Source: Bradyrhizobium tropiciagri (GTDB lineage: Bacteria; Pseudomonadota; Alphaproteobacteria; Rhizobiales; Xanthobacteraceae). From it: 64,000 nt of DNA. Positions 55,801 through 64,000 of this stretch are shown here, piece after piece. Numbering within the stretch: the first letter of the stretch is position 1; each line of letters starts with the position of its first letter. The DNA is taken from NCBI RefSeq assembly GCF_001189845.1, contig NZ_LFLZ01000016.1:1-64000 (forward strand), given 5' to 3'. The position numbers and the translations under genes were made by a program. The notes under the pieces were generated by a model. The model was not told where the DNA came from, did no database searches, and saw only the letters and a program-made list of their open reading frames with translations.

Positions 55801-58800
55801 ACGTCTTTCGAGAAGCTGATGCGCGCCTGGGCGCCCTTCAAAGAGGCTTATTGGTACACTCAGCGTAGGGGATTTGCGGCGCCCCCCGCAATCAAGGATC
55901 TCGGCCCTCACGACTACGCGCTCGAGGGCGCTTTCAAGCTGTTGCTGGCGCCAGACCGCCCGGCCAACGAGGCGCATCCCTTCAGACTGACCGGACCGGA
56001 AGGCCCGATTGCTCTGCGACCGCATGACGGCTGTGGCTTCATCAAGGCCTCACTCGCCGAGCGTATGCTCGCCGTTCGCCGTGCCGGCCCGAAGGAAGGT
56101 CCCGATCGGATGCCGGCCTATGGCGAAGCAAGCAGATCGTTCGTACCGGCCTCGGCGCTGCAACATTATCCGCGTAGTGAGCGAGTGGCGGGCGAGGCGC
56201 GCGAGAAAGCCAAGGCTTGGCTGGAGAGCAGAGGAGGAGAAAGCCTGATAGGCGAGCATCTGTTTCGTATGGTAACAGCAGGCCACATCGACGGTTCCGG
56301 CGCGGTTGCCGTCCCGTCCAGTGACGATTATCTCCATGTGTCACAGCGCAAGAGCGAGACGTTGACGGGAACGGGGGGCGTGCTGATCGGGCGGTCTCCC
56401 TATGACAATCCCAACCTGCGCCCGCTTGCCCACGAACGCGTCAAGTCAGCCGCTGATGGGGATCCGACTGCGGCATTCCTCGATAGATGCGTGGCCATGC
56501 AATACAGTTTCAGCGTCGCTGAGAAGTCGCGGGAGCAACTGGCGGCCGACGATCCGAGCTTCTTTGCCAAAGGCGTTCTGATCGTGGTGCCGGACGAGCT
56601 GTGGCCGGCCGACTACGCCGATCGTGGCCTGGTGATGTCGGCTGAGGACGTCAAGTGCCATTCGAACTGGACCGAGCGCAAGGACCGCGTCAAGGCGGAC
56701 ACGCTGGTCGACTGCGTCGGCATCCTGCAGGCGACCGAGGTGTTCGCTCCGGGCTCGTTGGTCGCCGTCCCGACCGGTGAGCAGAAAAAGCTCGACGGCG
56801 ATTTCGACGGAGATACGATTGTGATCGTCGGTGACCGGCCGCAGCTTTATGAGCATGTTCGCCTGTTCGATGACAAGGAGCAAGCCCGCGGGGTTCGCTC
56901 GCTCAAGCCACCAAAGTCGCATACGCCGGCAATCGAGGGCAATGATTACAAATTCAGTCGTGCCAGCCAGATCCTCGCGGCGACGCGGGATACTTTGGAG
57001 ACTTATAGCGGCCTGCAGCGGAGTTTTCTGGCGCAATCCCATCAAGCACGGCGTTGGTTTGCCGAGCGCGCAGTGTTTGGAACTTTCGAGGGGTTTCATC
57101 ACGAACTTCATCGCGACATCCGTCAATTGCTGACCCAGGAGCAGGTGAGCGCCCAGGATGTCGAGCACATGCTCGATAGAGCGAGGCCCGAGATCAAGCT
57201 TGCAGATCATGCAGTCGCCCACGAAATTGCCGAGTTCCTCGTCACCGACCTTGAGGCATGGGCAGCAAGCATGGATGAGCAGGTGCTGCCCGAAACGGTC
57301 GAAAGCGCGCGCGATACCAAGCTGACGGTGAGCCCGGCGCTTGCAGAGCTTTTCCCAAACCTGGCGGAGACCTATCCGGCTGCCACTCACCCGCGCGAGC
57401 GTATCCAGGCCCTGCTCGACAATTATCCTCCGCGCATCAGTCCACGGCCGGATGGGTACATTGCCGATGACCTCGTGCAAAGCGCAGGCAACCTCTTGAG
57501 CCTCGGCATCAAGGTCGGAACGGACGCCTTTAAATCCGACACCAGCGTCCAGCTGTTTATGAAGAAAAGCCAAAGGCTCCAGAGCCTCCTGCAGCAGGCG
57601 CCAGGCCTGAAGTCGGTGCCCTATGTCAAGAGCATGGCGGCGACCCTCAATCACGGGATGTTCAATGTCGACACGACTTTGGAGGATTTGAAGGACAATC
57701 CCACATTGGCGGCTTCAATCATGGAGGCCTCGATCAATCTTGCTGCGGAGAAAGGGATTCTGCCTCGCCCCTTTGACCGGCAGCCTGCCGAGGATACTGC
57801 CATCAAATTGACGCTAACTCGCGAACTGGCCTCGGAGCGCGCCCAAACCGAGGTGGCGCGCGCCGCAGTCGAAGAGAAAGCGATCACTGCAGCGGCGCAT
57901 CAGGTTGCCGAGGATCTCCGACAAACGGGCATCGATGTGAAGATGCCCCATCTCGGCCGTCGATTGAAGACAGAAAGCTCCCTCAGAGACCAGCTTATGG
58001 TTGTGAATGAAGTCCCCGAAGGCGCCTCACAGCTGATCAGCAACGCCGTGCGCCATGTCTTCGAAGTGCCCGATAAGGATTTTGCAAAGGCCTTCCGGAA
58101 AGCTATTCTGTCGTTTGAGAAGCAAGGCTACACCGAAATCAGCACAGCAAACTGGTTCAGGATGAACGCTCCGACCTTTGTCGGCATCAAGACTGTGCTC
58201 GCCACGCCGGATGGTTACCACTTCGAGGCGGAGTTTCATACGCCGGGCAGCTACAAGGCCAAAATGGCCAATCACAACACCTATAAGGAACTCCAGCGAC
58301 GAAGCAGAAGCGATACACCGGATCCCGCCAAGATGGAGCAACTCGCGCAGCTCACGCGCGAGGTCTGCAAAGAAGTTGCGATCCCGGAGGGTGTCAGAAA
58401 CATTGCCCACTTTTCAATCGAAGGGGCGCGTACAGCCGGCGTCGGCGCGGCCTTTGCGCTGCGATCTGCCCAACAAACAGGGACGACAGGGCGATCACCG
58501 ACCGCAAAGGAGGCTGTCGCGGCCCTCGACGGCCGGCCGATCGTGCTCGTCGGCATGCCCAGCTCCGGCAAATCCACTATTGGCCCACATCTTGCGCGAC
58601 GACTAGGGCTGCCTTTCATCGACTCCGACAAAAAGATTGAGGCGATGACTCGCATGTCGATCACGGACATTTTTTCGACCAAAGGGGAGCAGTACTTCAG
58701 AGACCTCGAGGCGAGTTTGATCGCGGAGTGTCTCGAGCGGGGACCCACGGTGCTCGCCACTGGTGGCGGCGCGTTCATGCGTGAGGAGACGCGGCGCCGC

Positions 58801-59091
58801 GTCGCCGAGAAAGGGGTCTCGATCTGGCTCAATACCGACGCGGGTGAGATCAGGAAGCGCCTTGCTCGTGACACCACCCGCCCGCTGTTGCAGACCGAGG
58901 ACCGGGAGGACAAGATCACTCAATTGATCCGCGATCGCGAACCGTTCTATCAACTTGCCGATCTTACCATCGTCCCGGGAAAGCGTAATAACAGGAGCGC
59001 GGATCAATGCGTGGTCGCGCTGCATGCCCATCTTTGCGGCGAGGCGAGCGCGGACCGGATACCGGCCAAGGTCATGGGAGCGCAACCGTGA
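52820..59091 (+). pseudogene. XopAD/RipS (SKWP)-family giant type III effector, one frameshift
   Basis: The restored product is about 2090 residues from ATG 52820. The N-terminal ~330 residues are disordered, Ser/Arg-rich, with imperfect repeats around HDAPIQNVQ / VDNAALQNVQ. Next come about five ~40-residue helical units ending in FSKWP, the signature of Ralstonia SKWP (RipS) and Xanthomonas XopAD. A large central region follows, with HDGCGFIK (~1069) and DGDFDGD (1326-1332). The shikimate-kinase-like C-terminal domain has GMPSSGKST (1912-1920), DSDKKIE and GGGAF. One base is missing near 54240 inside a repeat (GCGGTCAG where GCGGGTCAG is expected), so only the 3' part, open from 54196, is continuous. 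Sequencing error is possible. Delivery to plant cells is inferred from the family. Confidence 0.88.
54061..54580 (+). repeat. SKWP repeats (about 120-126 bp units)
   Basis: FSKWP (or FSKWS) is encoded at 54187, 54303, 54429 and 54549, preceded by one degenerate unit. The first two units are nearly identical at DNA level over about 60 bases, and the frameshift lies in the second. Confidence 0.88.
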
Positions 59092-59306
59092 CCTTGCCGC
59101 TTACAAGGTTGATTGTCGATATCGCGCGCACTGATCGGTATGAACAGTCTCTTCGCCTCGAGTGGGCACACCCCTCGAGCCAGGCGAAGCTCGCCCTGCT
59201 CAGTGCTGTCGTATCAACCTCGTCCGACAATTCAAACGCGCCGAGCCAGGCCCGGCCATCTCGAAACGGCCGAGGTGCCCCACATGAACGTGGCACGGGC
59301 GACCTG

Positions 59307-60094
59307 GTGTTCTGTCCCGCGACGATGGCGGGCTTTGCATTGAGCGATGATTGCGCCGTCGAGCACGTTAAGGGCGGCGAACAGAGTGGTTGTGCCATGA
59401 CGTAGTCGTGGGTGACGCCTTCGATGTAGCCGAACCCCATAGGAAGCATGGGCTGGGTTCGTTCGAGGGCCTGAATTTGGCTCTTCTCATTGACGCAAAG
59501 CACCACGGCCTTGTCAGGCGGATTGAGATAGAGCCCGACCACATCGCGCAGCTTCTCGACAAAGAAGGGATCGGTCGAGAGTTTGAAGCTGCGAGTGCGG
59601 TGAGGCTGCAGCCCGAAGAGTTGGAACAAGCGATGAACGGTGCTCTTGGCAATGCCCGTCTCTTTGGCGATGGCGCGCACGCTCCAATGGGTTGCGGCTT
59701 TGGGCTTGCGAGCAAGTGTCTTGGTGATCATCTCGGCCACCGCCTCATCCTCAACCGTGCGAGGCCTGCCGGTACGCATCTCGTCGTAGAGTCCCTCGAT
59801 CCGATCTGGGATGAAGCGATTGCGCCATTTGCCGATCGTATGAGGGGCGACACCAAGCCGCGTCGCCACGACGGCGTTGCTCGGCTCACGTTCGTAGGCC
59901 AGCACGATCTTTGCCCGCAGCGTCAGCGCCGCAGGGAGCGAGCGCGACCGCGTGATGGCCTTGAGTTGCGTACGTTCGTCACTCGAAATCGTCAGCGTCG
60001 CCTTCGGCCGTCCGGTACGCATCGGGTATCTCCTTCGATCAGGATACCCGAAACCAATGCAATAATTATGCTACGAACTTACGGGACAGAACAC
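59307..60094 (-). mobile_element. IS630-family element, copy 2, internally deleted
   Basis: The same inverted repeats bound a 788-bp copy in the opposite orientation (right end CGGGACAGAACAC at 60094, then TA; left end GTGTTCTGTCCCG at 59307). The transposase starts at 60022 and is intact through the HTH half and the first DDE motif. It has lost about four bases near 59402 and then about 380 bases covering the rest of the catalytic domain, joining straight to the left repeat. It keeps both ends, so it could be moved by an active relative. The left flank is TG rather than TA. Confidence 0.85.
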
Positions 60095-60096
60095 TA

Positions 60097-61158
60097 GGCA
60101 GACAGGACGGAAATCGTGCGGTCGGTTGCTGATAGACCGCGCATGACTTGCGATCCAAACGTGCGGCTCTCAGGAGGTTTAATCAACAAGCGATTTCCTA
60201 AGCAACCCGCGTTCTAGACCATCATCGTTCTGTCAGAAAACCTGCCTTCGAGCCCGCGCAAGCTGCTTACTCTTCGCCATCCGGCCATGCGCTCATCGTC
60301 TCGTTCCAAAGTCCGCTTTCCGGACGCTCCATCGAACGCAAACAGACCCATGTATCGGTTTGCCGATGTGGCAAAACGCCGCGCACGCAACAGCGGGCGG
60401 AGCAGGCTAGCTCACCTGTCCGTGGCCATCGAGCTCAGGTGAATTCCGACAGCGTCATTGAACCCCAGGCGACTACGGAGCTCGTCCGAGAATCTCCGCA
60501 CAGGTCGTCTAGTCTCCCGAAGGTGGACGCGTACGTCAGGAAAAATTCACACCAGAAAATTCCGGAGAGGGTTGAAACGCACCTAACGTCAAGTTGTACG
60601 ATCTGAAAAATAGACGGCGAGGGTCGTCAGCGTACAAAAACCTCCAACGAGCGACAGTGTGCGAATGTCTCAAGTCTTAGGCTCACGCAGGAAGCGGCGA
60701 TCATCAAATGCGCCGTGCCGGGATCCGGGCCGGCCGCCACGGTCCGACGCGCACTGCTAATCCGATTTCAATATTGCCGGAGTGGCGCGCGTAAGCCGTC
60801 CGGTTGGACTGTCGACGCGCGGCGACAAGCCGACACTCGCGCTCAAATCTGCGGGATGCGTATGGCCGGATCAGAGTGGCGCGTCGCGCCAAATGGGGTT
60901 CGACGGGCGGTCATAATGCGAACTGTTGGGAGATCTGAATGACAGCTCAAGAGCCTTGCGAGACATCACTTCGCATCCGCGACTGGATGTGCAGGTTGTC
61001 CCTGGGCAGCTTCTTCGACTGCCGATCCGAAGCGGCCGATCCGAAGCGCACCCGGGCTCTCTCGCGCAGGGCTCAAAGCTCTTGAACGGCGCTCGCCGTC
61101 TCTTCCTGGGGCGGTTTTGCTCCAGATGCATCGATGAATACAACTGAGGGGGAATAGT
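60097..61158. other. Gene-poor kilobase upstream of rtxA
   Basis: No supported gene. A tts-box-like GTCAGC...AAA.CT at 60628 has no gene behind it. Just before rtxA, TGG-N9-GC at about 61107-61120 recalls a sigma-54 promoter but is one base short. Confidence 0.4.
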
Positions 61159-63636
61159 GTGACAAGACAGCGTTCTTTGCTGACGCCTGGTCCATTGTCG
61201 TTATCGCTGGATGTCAGGAGCCAAATGCAGCTTGACCTTGCATCGCGCGATTGCGAGTTCAAGGAAGTGACCGCCCGCATGCGGCGGCTGATCCTCAATT
61301 TGCTGGCAAATGCCGACGACTATTCGGTGGTCCCGATTCAGGGAGGCGGCTCTTTTGCGATGGAAGCCGCTCTGTCAACATTCGTGTCTTCAGCCCACAA
61401 ACCACTCGTTTGCATAAACGGCATCTATGGCGAGCGCATATACAAGATGCTGCGGCTATGGGGTGTCGAAGCGCAGACGCTTGCCAAGCGGGCGACCGAC
61501 CCTTTGGATCCTCAGGAGATCGGCGAGCATCTGAACCGAAATCCCGGCGTTACGCACCTGTGTTTCGTTCATTGCGAGACCACGACCGGCATCGTCAATC
61601 CGCTGGATGCGATCGTGGAGGAGGCGAGGCGGCGTGGCGTGAAGACGATCGTCGACGGGATGAGTTCTTTTGGCGGCATCGATATTGACCTGAGCAAGGG
61701 TGGCCCTGACGTCCTGGTTACGTCGAGCAACAAGTGCATAGAGGGGCCTCCGGGCGTAGCGTTTGTCATCGCCTCTCGCGAACTGTTGGAGAAAGCGGTT
61801 CAAGAGCCGAGGTCATTTGTGCTCGACGTGAGAGACCAATGGCTCTCGCTGGAGCGCACAGGTGAATGGCGTTCGACACCTCCCACCCATATCGTTCAGG
61901 CAACGACCAGGGCACTGGAGATCCTGGAGGAAGAGAGCATTCCTGCCCGTCGCCGCAGGTATGAGAAGGTCAGGGACGATCTCCTCAAGGAACTCGAAGG
62001 AGTGGTCTCCCCGCTGCTAGCCGCCAACGTGCAGTCGCCGGTCTGCGTTGCGTTCGTTGCGCCGTCGGGGATGGCGGATCAGGCAGCATTTGATGGGCTG
62101 TATCGCCACCTGGCGAGCCACAACCTTTACATCTACTCCAAGCTGCACATTGCGACGCGGAGTTTCCGGATCGGCTGCATCGGGGAAATTCAATCCGGTT
62201 GGATTCAGCAGTTGGGTTGCGCCTTCCGGACATACTTCCGCCCTGGTCACGGTGCGGCAGCGCGACCAATATCCGCTCAGGAGACATCCCAGGCCCTCGT
62301 CAAGGTGCCGCCTCGCGTGGCAGCGGGCGCGCAGGTGCCATGGTCCCCCGAGACTGCCGTTCTGCACGCAGGTTACCGTCGCGACCCGGTGACGAAGGCT
62401 GTGGCCGTGCCGATATATCAGAACACGGCTTATGAACTCGATGGCGATCTGAACCACATTGCCGATGTCTACAACGTAAAGGCTGATGGGTTCACCTATA
62501 CAAGGATCATCAATCCGACGACCCGCGCGCTGGAAAGAAGGTATGCGGCGGTCGATACGGGAAGGGATTCGCTCGCCGTCGCATCAGGGCAAGCGGCAAC
62601 CTTCCTTGCCATCGTCAACCTGGCAAGCGGGCAGGTCGGGGATAATGTCGTCGCCTCGCCATATCTGTATGGCAATACCTGGAACCTGCTCCATAACACG
62701 CTGAAGCGTCTTGGCATCAGCGTCAGGACGGCGGATCCCCGAAGGCCCGAGACGTTCGAACGTGCCATCGATGATCGCACGATATGCCTATTCGGAGAGG
62801 TGATTTCGAACCCCTGTCTGATTCCGCTTCCGGTCAAGCAACTGGCGGAGATCGGTCGGAAGTACGGCGTTCCCCTGGTGGTGGATAATACCACGACGCC
62901 ACTGGTATGCCGGCCGTCAGATCTCGGTGCTGCGATCACGACGTACTCCGCGACGAAATACATATGCGGCCATGGCACCACGTTGGGCGGGCTGATTGTC
63001 GACAACGGCAAGTTCAGCTACCGCGGGGCCTCCCGCTTTCCGTTGTTCAACGGTCCTGACGAGGCGCATGGCGGGATTATCTGGCGCAGCGCGCTGCAGG
63101 ATGTCGACGATCTTGGAAAAAGCGAGTTTCTGCTGAAGGCTCGCATGACTTGGCTGCGCGATACGGGGGCTGCGATCGCTCCGTTTGCGAGCTTCCAACT
63201 GATCCAGGGGCTTGAGACGCTGCCGCTTCGCATGAAGCAGCACTGCGCCAACGCTAGGGTCGTCGCAGACGCTCTCAAGAAGCATCCAAAGGTGCGCCGT
63301 GTCTTCTATCCGGGGCTCTTCGAAGGCGCCGATCGGGAAACCGTCGACCAGACGCTAAACCCGGCATATGGGCACGGCGCAATGGTCATGTTCGAGGTGG
63401 AGGACGAGCTGGCCGGACGTAAGTTCATCCAGAACGTCGACTTGATGTATCACGTTTCCAATGTTGGAGATGCGCGCACACTGGTGACGCATCCCGTGTC
63501 CACGACACACACAACCGTTCCACGGGAAAAGCGCGAGGCCGCGGGCATATTTGGCGGTTCGATCCGGCTTTGCGCCGGCATCGAGGACGTCGACGACATT
63601 GTCCGCGATCTGCACAAGGCGCTCGCCGCAATCTGA
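61159..63636 (+). CDS. rtxA: RtxA, bifunctional rhizobitoxine biosynthesis enzyme
   Basis: An 825-residue fusion that makes dihydrorhizobitoxine. The N-terminal ~370 residues are a class V aminotransferase (PLP Lys192 in SSNKCIEGPPG) that forms serinol. The C-terminal ~450 residues are an O-acetylhomoserine sulfhydrylase-type enzyme (AGYRRDPVTKAVAVPIYQ, PLP Lys600 in SATKYICGHGTT) that joins it to a homoserine derivative. GTG 61159 follows GAGGGGGA. This fusion is characteristic of rtxA in Bradyrhizobium. rtxC follows after 31 bases. The final product, rhizobitoxine, blocks plant ACC synthase and so lowers ethylene in the host root. Confidence 0.95.
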   Translation: MTRQRSLLTPGPLSLSLDVRSQMQLDLASRDCEFKEVTARMRRLILNLLANADDYSVVPIQGGGSFAMEAALSTFVSSAHKPLVCINGIYGERIYKMLRLWGVEAQTLAKRATDPLDPQEIGEHLNRNPGVTHLCFVHCETTTGIVNPLDAIVEEARRRGVKTIVDGMSSFGGIDIDLSKGGPDVLVTSSNKCIEGPPGVAFVIASRELLEKAVQEPRSFVLDVRDQWLSLERTGEWRSTPPTHIVQATTRALEILEEESIPARRRRYEKVRDDLLKELEGVVSPLLAANVQSPVCVAFVAPSGMADQAAFDGLYRHLASHNLYIYSKLHIATRSFRIGCIGEIQSGWIQQLGCAFRTYFRPGHGAAARPISAQETSQALVKVPPRVAAGAQVPWSPETAVLHAGYRRDPVTKAVAVPIYQNTAYELDGDLNHIADVYNVKADGFTYTRIINPTTRALERRYAAVDTGRDSLAVASGQAATFLAIVNLASGQVGDNVVASPYLYGNTWNLLHNTLKRLGISVRTADPRRPETFERAIDDRTICLFGEVISNPCLIPLPVKQLAEIGRKYGVPLVVDNTTTPLVCRPSDLGAAITTYSATKYICGHGTTLGGLIVDNGKFSYRGASRFPLFNGPDEAHGGIIWRSALQDVDDLGKSEFLLKARMTWLRDTGAAIAPFASFQLIQGLETLPLRMKQHCANARVVADALKKHPKVRRVFYPGLFEGADRETVDQTLNPAYGHGAMVMFEVEDELAGRKFIQNVDLMYHVSNVGDARTLVTHPVSTTHTTVPREKREAAGIFGGSIRLCAGIEDVDDIVRDLHKALAAI

Positions 63637-63667
63637 CAACCTAGAAAGTGATCAGGAAGGGATTCTC

Positions 63668-64000
63668 ATGAATCAGCCAGAAGCTTGGAAACTGAGGTCG
63701 TCACGCTATGAGGCCGTTCCATTCAGTCGCGAGATCAATAAGCAGCTCTCCGAGCTGAGGCCCGATAACATAACGGGTGCTGCCTATATCGCGAAAGACT
63801 ACGTCGTGATCGCGGCGTGCACGCTCGCGACCGTGTCGGTCTCATGGTGGTTGTATCCGCTCGCGGTCCTTCTGATCGGCGCCTACCAGCGTGGATTGAC
63901 GACGATCGCCCATGATGCGGCCCACCGCACGCTCGCGAAGAACACCACCTGGAACTACGTCCTTGGGATTCTGTTCGCTGCCTATCCGTTGTTCCAGCGC
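63668..64000 (+). CDS. rtxC: RtxC, dihydrorhizobitoxine desaturase (cut by window end)
   Basis: The first 111 residues of a membrane fatty-acid-desaturase-like enzyme. ATG 63668 is preceded by AGGAAGGGA. Visible are two hydrophobic segments (VIAACTLATVSVSWWLYPLAV and YVLGILFAAYPLF) and the first histidine box, HDAAH. RtxC introduces the double bond that turns dihydrorhizobitoxine into rhizobitoxine. The position directly after rtxA supports the name. Confidence 0.9.
   Translation, partial: MNQPEAWKLRSSRYEAVPFSREINKQLSELRPDNITGAAYIAKDYVVIAACTLATVSVSWWLYPLAVLLIGAYQRGLTTIAHDAAHRTLAKNTTWNYVLGILFAAYPLFQR

Noticed and set aside
56446..57654. 402-residue minus-strand frame opposite the giant effector
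   Set aside because: Antisense shadow; no recognisable protein or ribosome site.
60628..60645. tts-box-like sequence upstream of rtxA
   Set aside because: It matches about 12 of 17 positions but no plausible effector gene follows within 500 bases, and rtxA is not a type III gene.
61107..61120. Possible sigma-54 promoter before rtxA
   Set aside because: TGG and GC are separated by nine bases rather than the ten needed between GG and GC, and no TGT-N10-ACA site lies upstream.
1..64000. CRISPR arrays, tRNA and rRNA genes
   Set aside because: No regularly spaced direct repeats and no tRNA- or rRNA-like sequence were seen on reading the window.

Overview
The window looks like part of a Bradyrhizobium-type symbiosis island (high-GC alphaproteobacterium). 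The case rests on the combination of rhizobitoxine genes (rtxA and the start of rtxC at the right end), nodP/nodQ next to a sulfotransferase, two type III effector genes (a NopD-like SUMO protease behind a tts box and a giant XopAD/RipS 'SKWP' protein), a complete microaerobic fix cluster (fixK, fixJL, fixNOQP, fixGHIS) with FixK-type operators, and many whole or decayed insertion sequences separated by long gene-poor stretches. No tRNA, rRNA or CRISPR array was seen.
Layout. 1-7.7 kb: a tandem-domain protein that may be an effector, a nuclease/carbonic-anhydrase pair, an IS5-family element and a secreted protein behind a candidate NifA/sigma-54 promoter. 7.8-10.5 kb: a cobalamin riboswitch controlling metE. 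11-29.4 kb: the microaerobic block: hemN, a hemerythrin protein, fixK, a universal stress protein, fixJ and fixL on the minus strand, then small FixK-box genes, a DUF6455 gene, fixNOQP (fixP frameshifted), fixGHI and an elongated fixS on the plus strand. 29.3-35 kb: an IS66 remnant, the NopD-like effector, a small HTH-like gene and a MarR regulator. 35.7-40 kb: sulfotransferase, nodP and nodQ, a likely module for making PAPS and sulfating a Nod factor. 40.1-42.2 kb: a small paralogue of a gene at 3.6 kb, then a second cobalamin riboswitch upstream of a frameshifted Ni/Co transporter. 43-48.8 kb: an amine oxidase, small secreted protein, MFS and QueD-like operon, then an S10 serine carboxypeptidase. 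49-60 kb: an IS graveyard and two inverted IS630 copies bracketing the XopAD/RipS-like gene. 61-64 kb: rtxA and rtxC.
How the parts work together. The fix block would supply the high-affinity cbb3 oxidase and heme under low oxygen through FixLJ-FixK. The frameshifted fixP and transporter suggest this is an accessory, decaying copy, or that single-base sequence errors are present. The two B12 riboswitches link methionine synthesis and cobalt uptake to cobalamin supply. The effectors, sulfated Nod factor genes and rhizobitoxine genes all act on the host legume. The most unusual observation is that the XopAD/RipS-like protein carries, between its SKWP repeats and a shikimate-kinase-like domain, two short motifs resembling the signatures of double-psi beta-barrel RNA polymerases of the cellular RdRP type.
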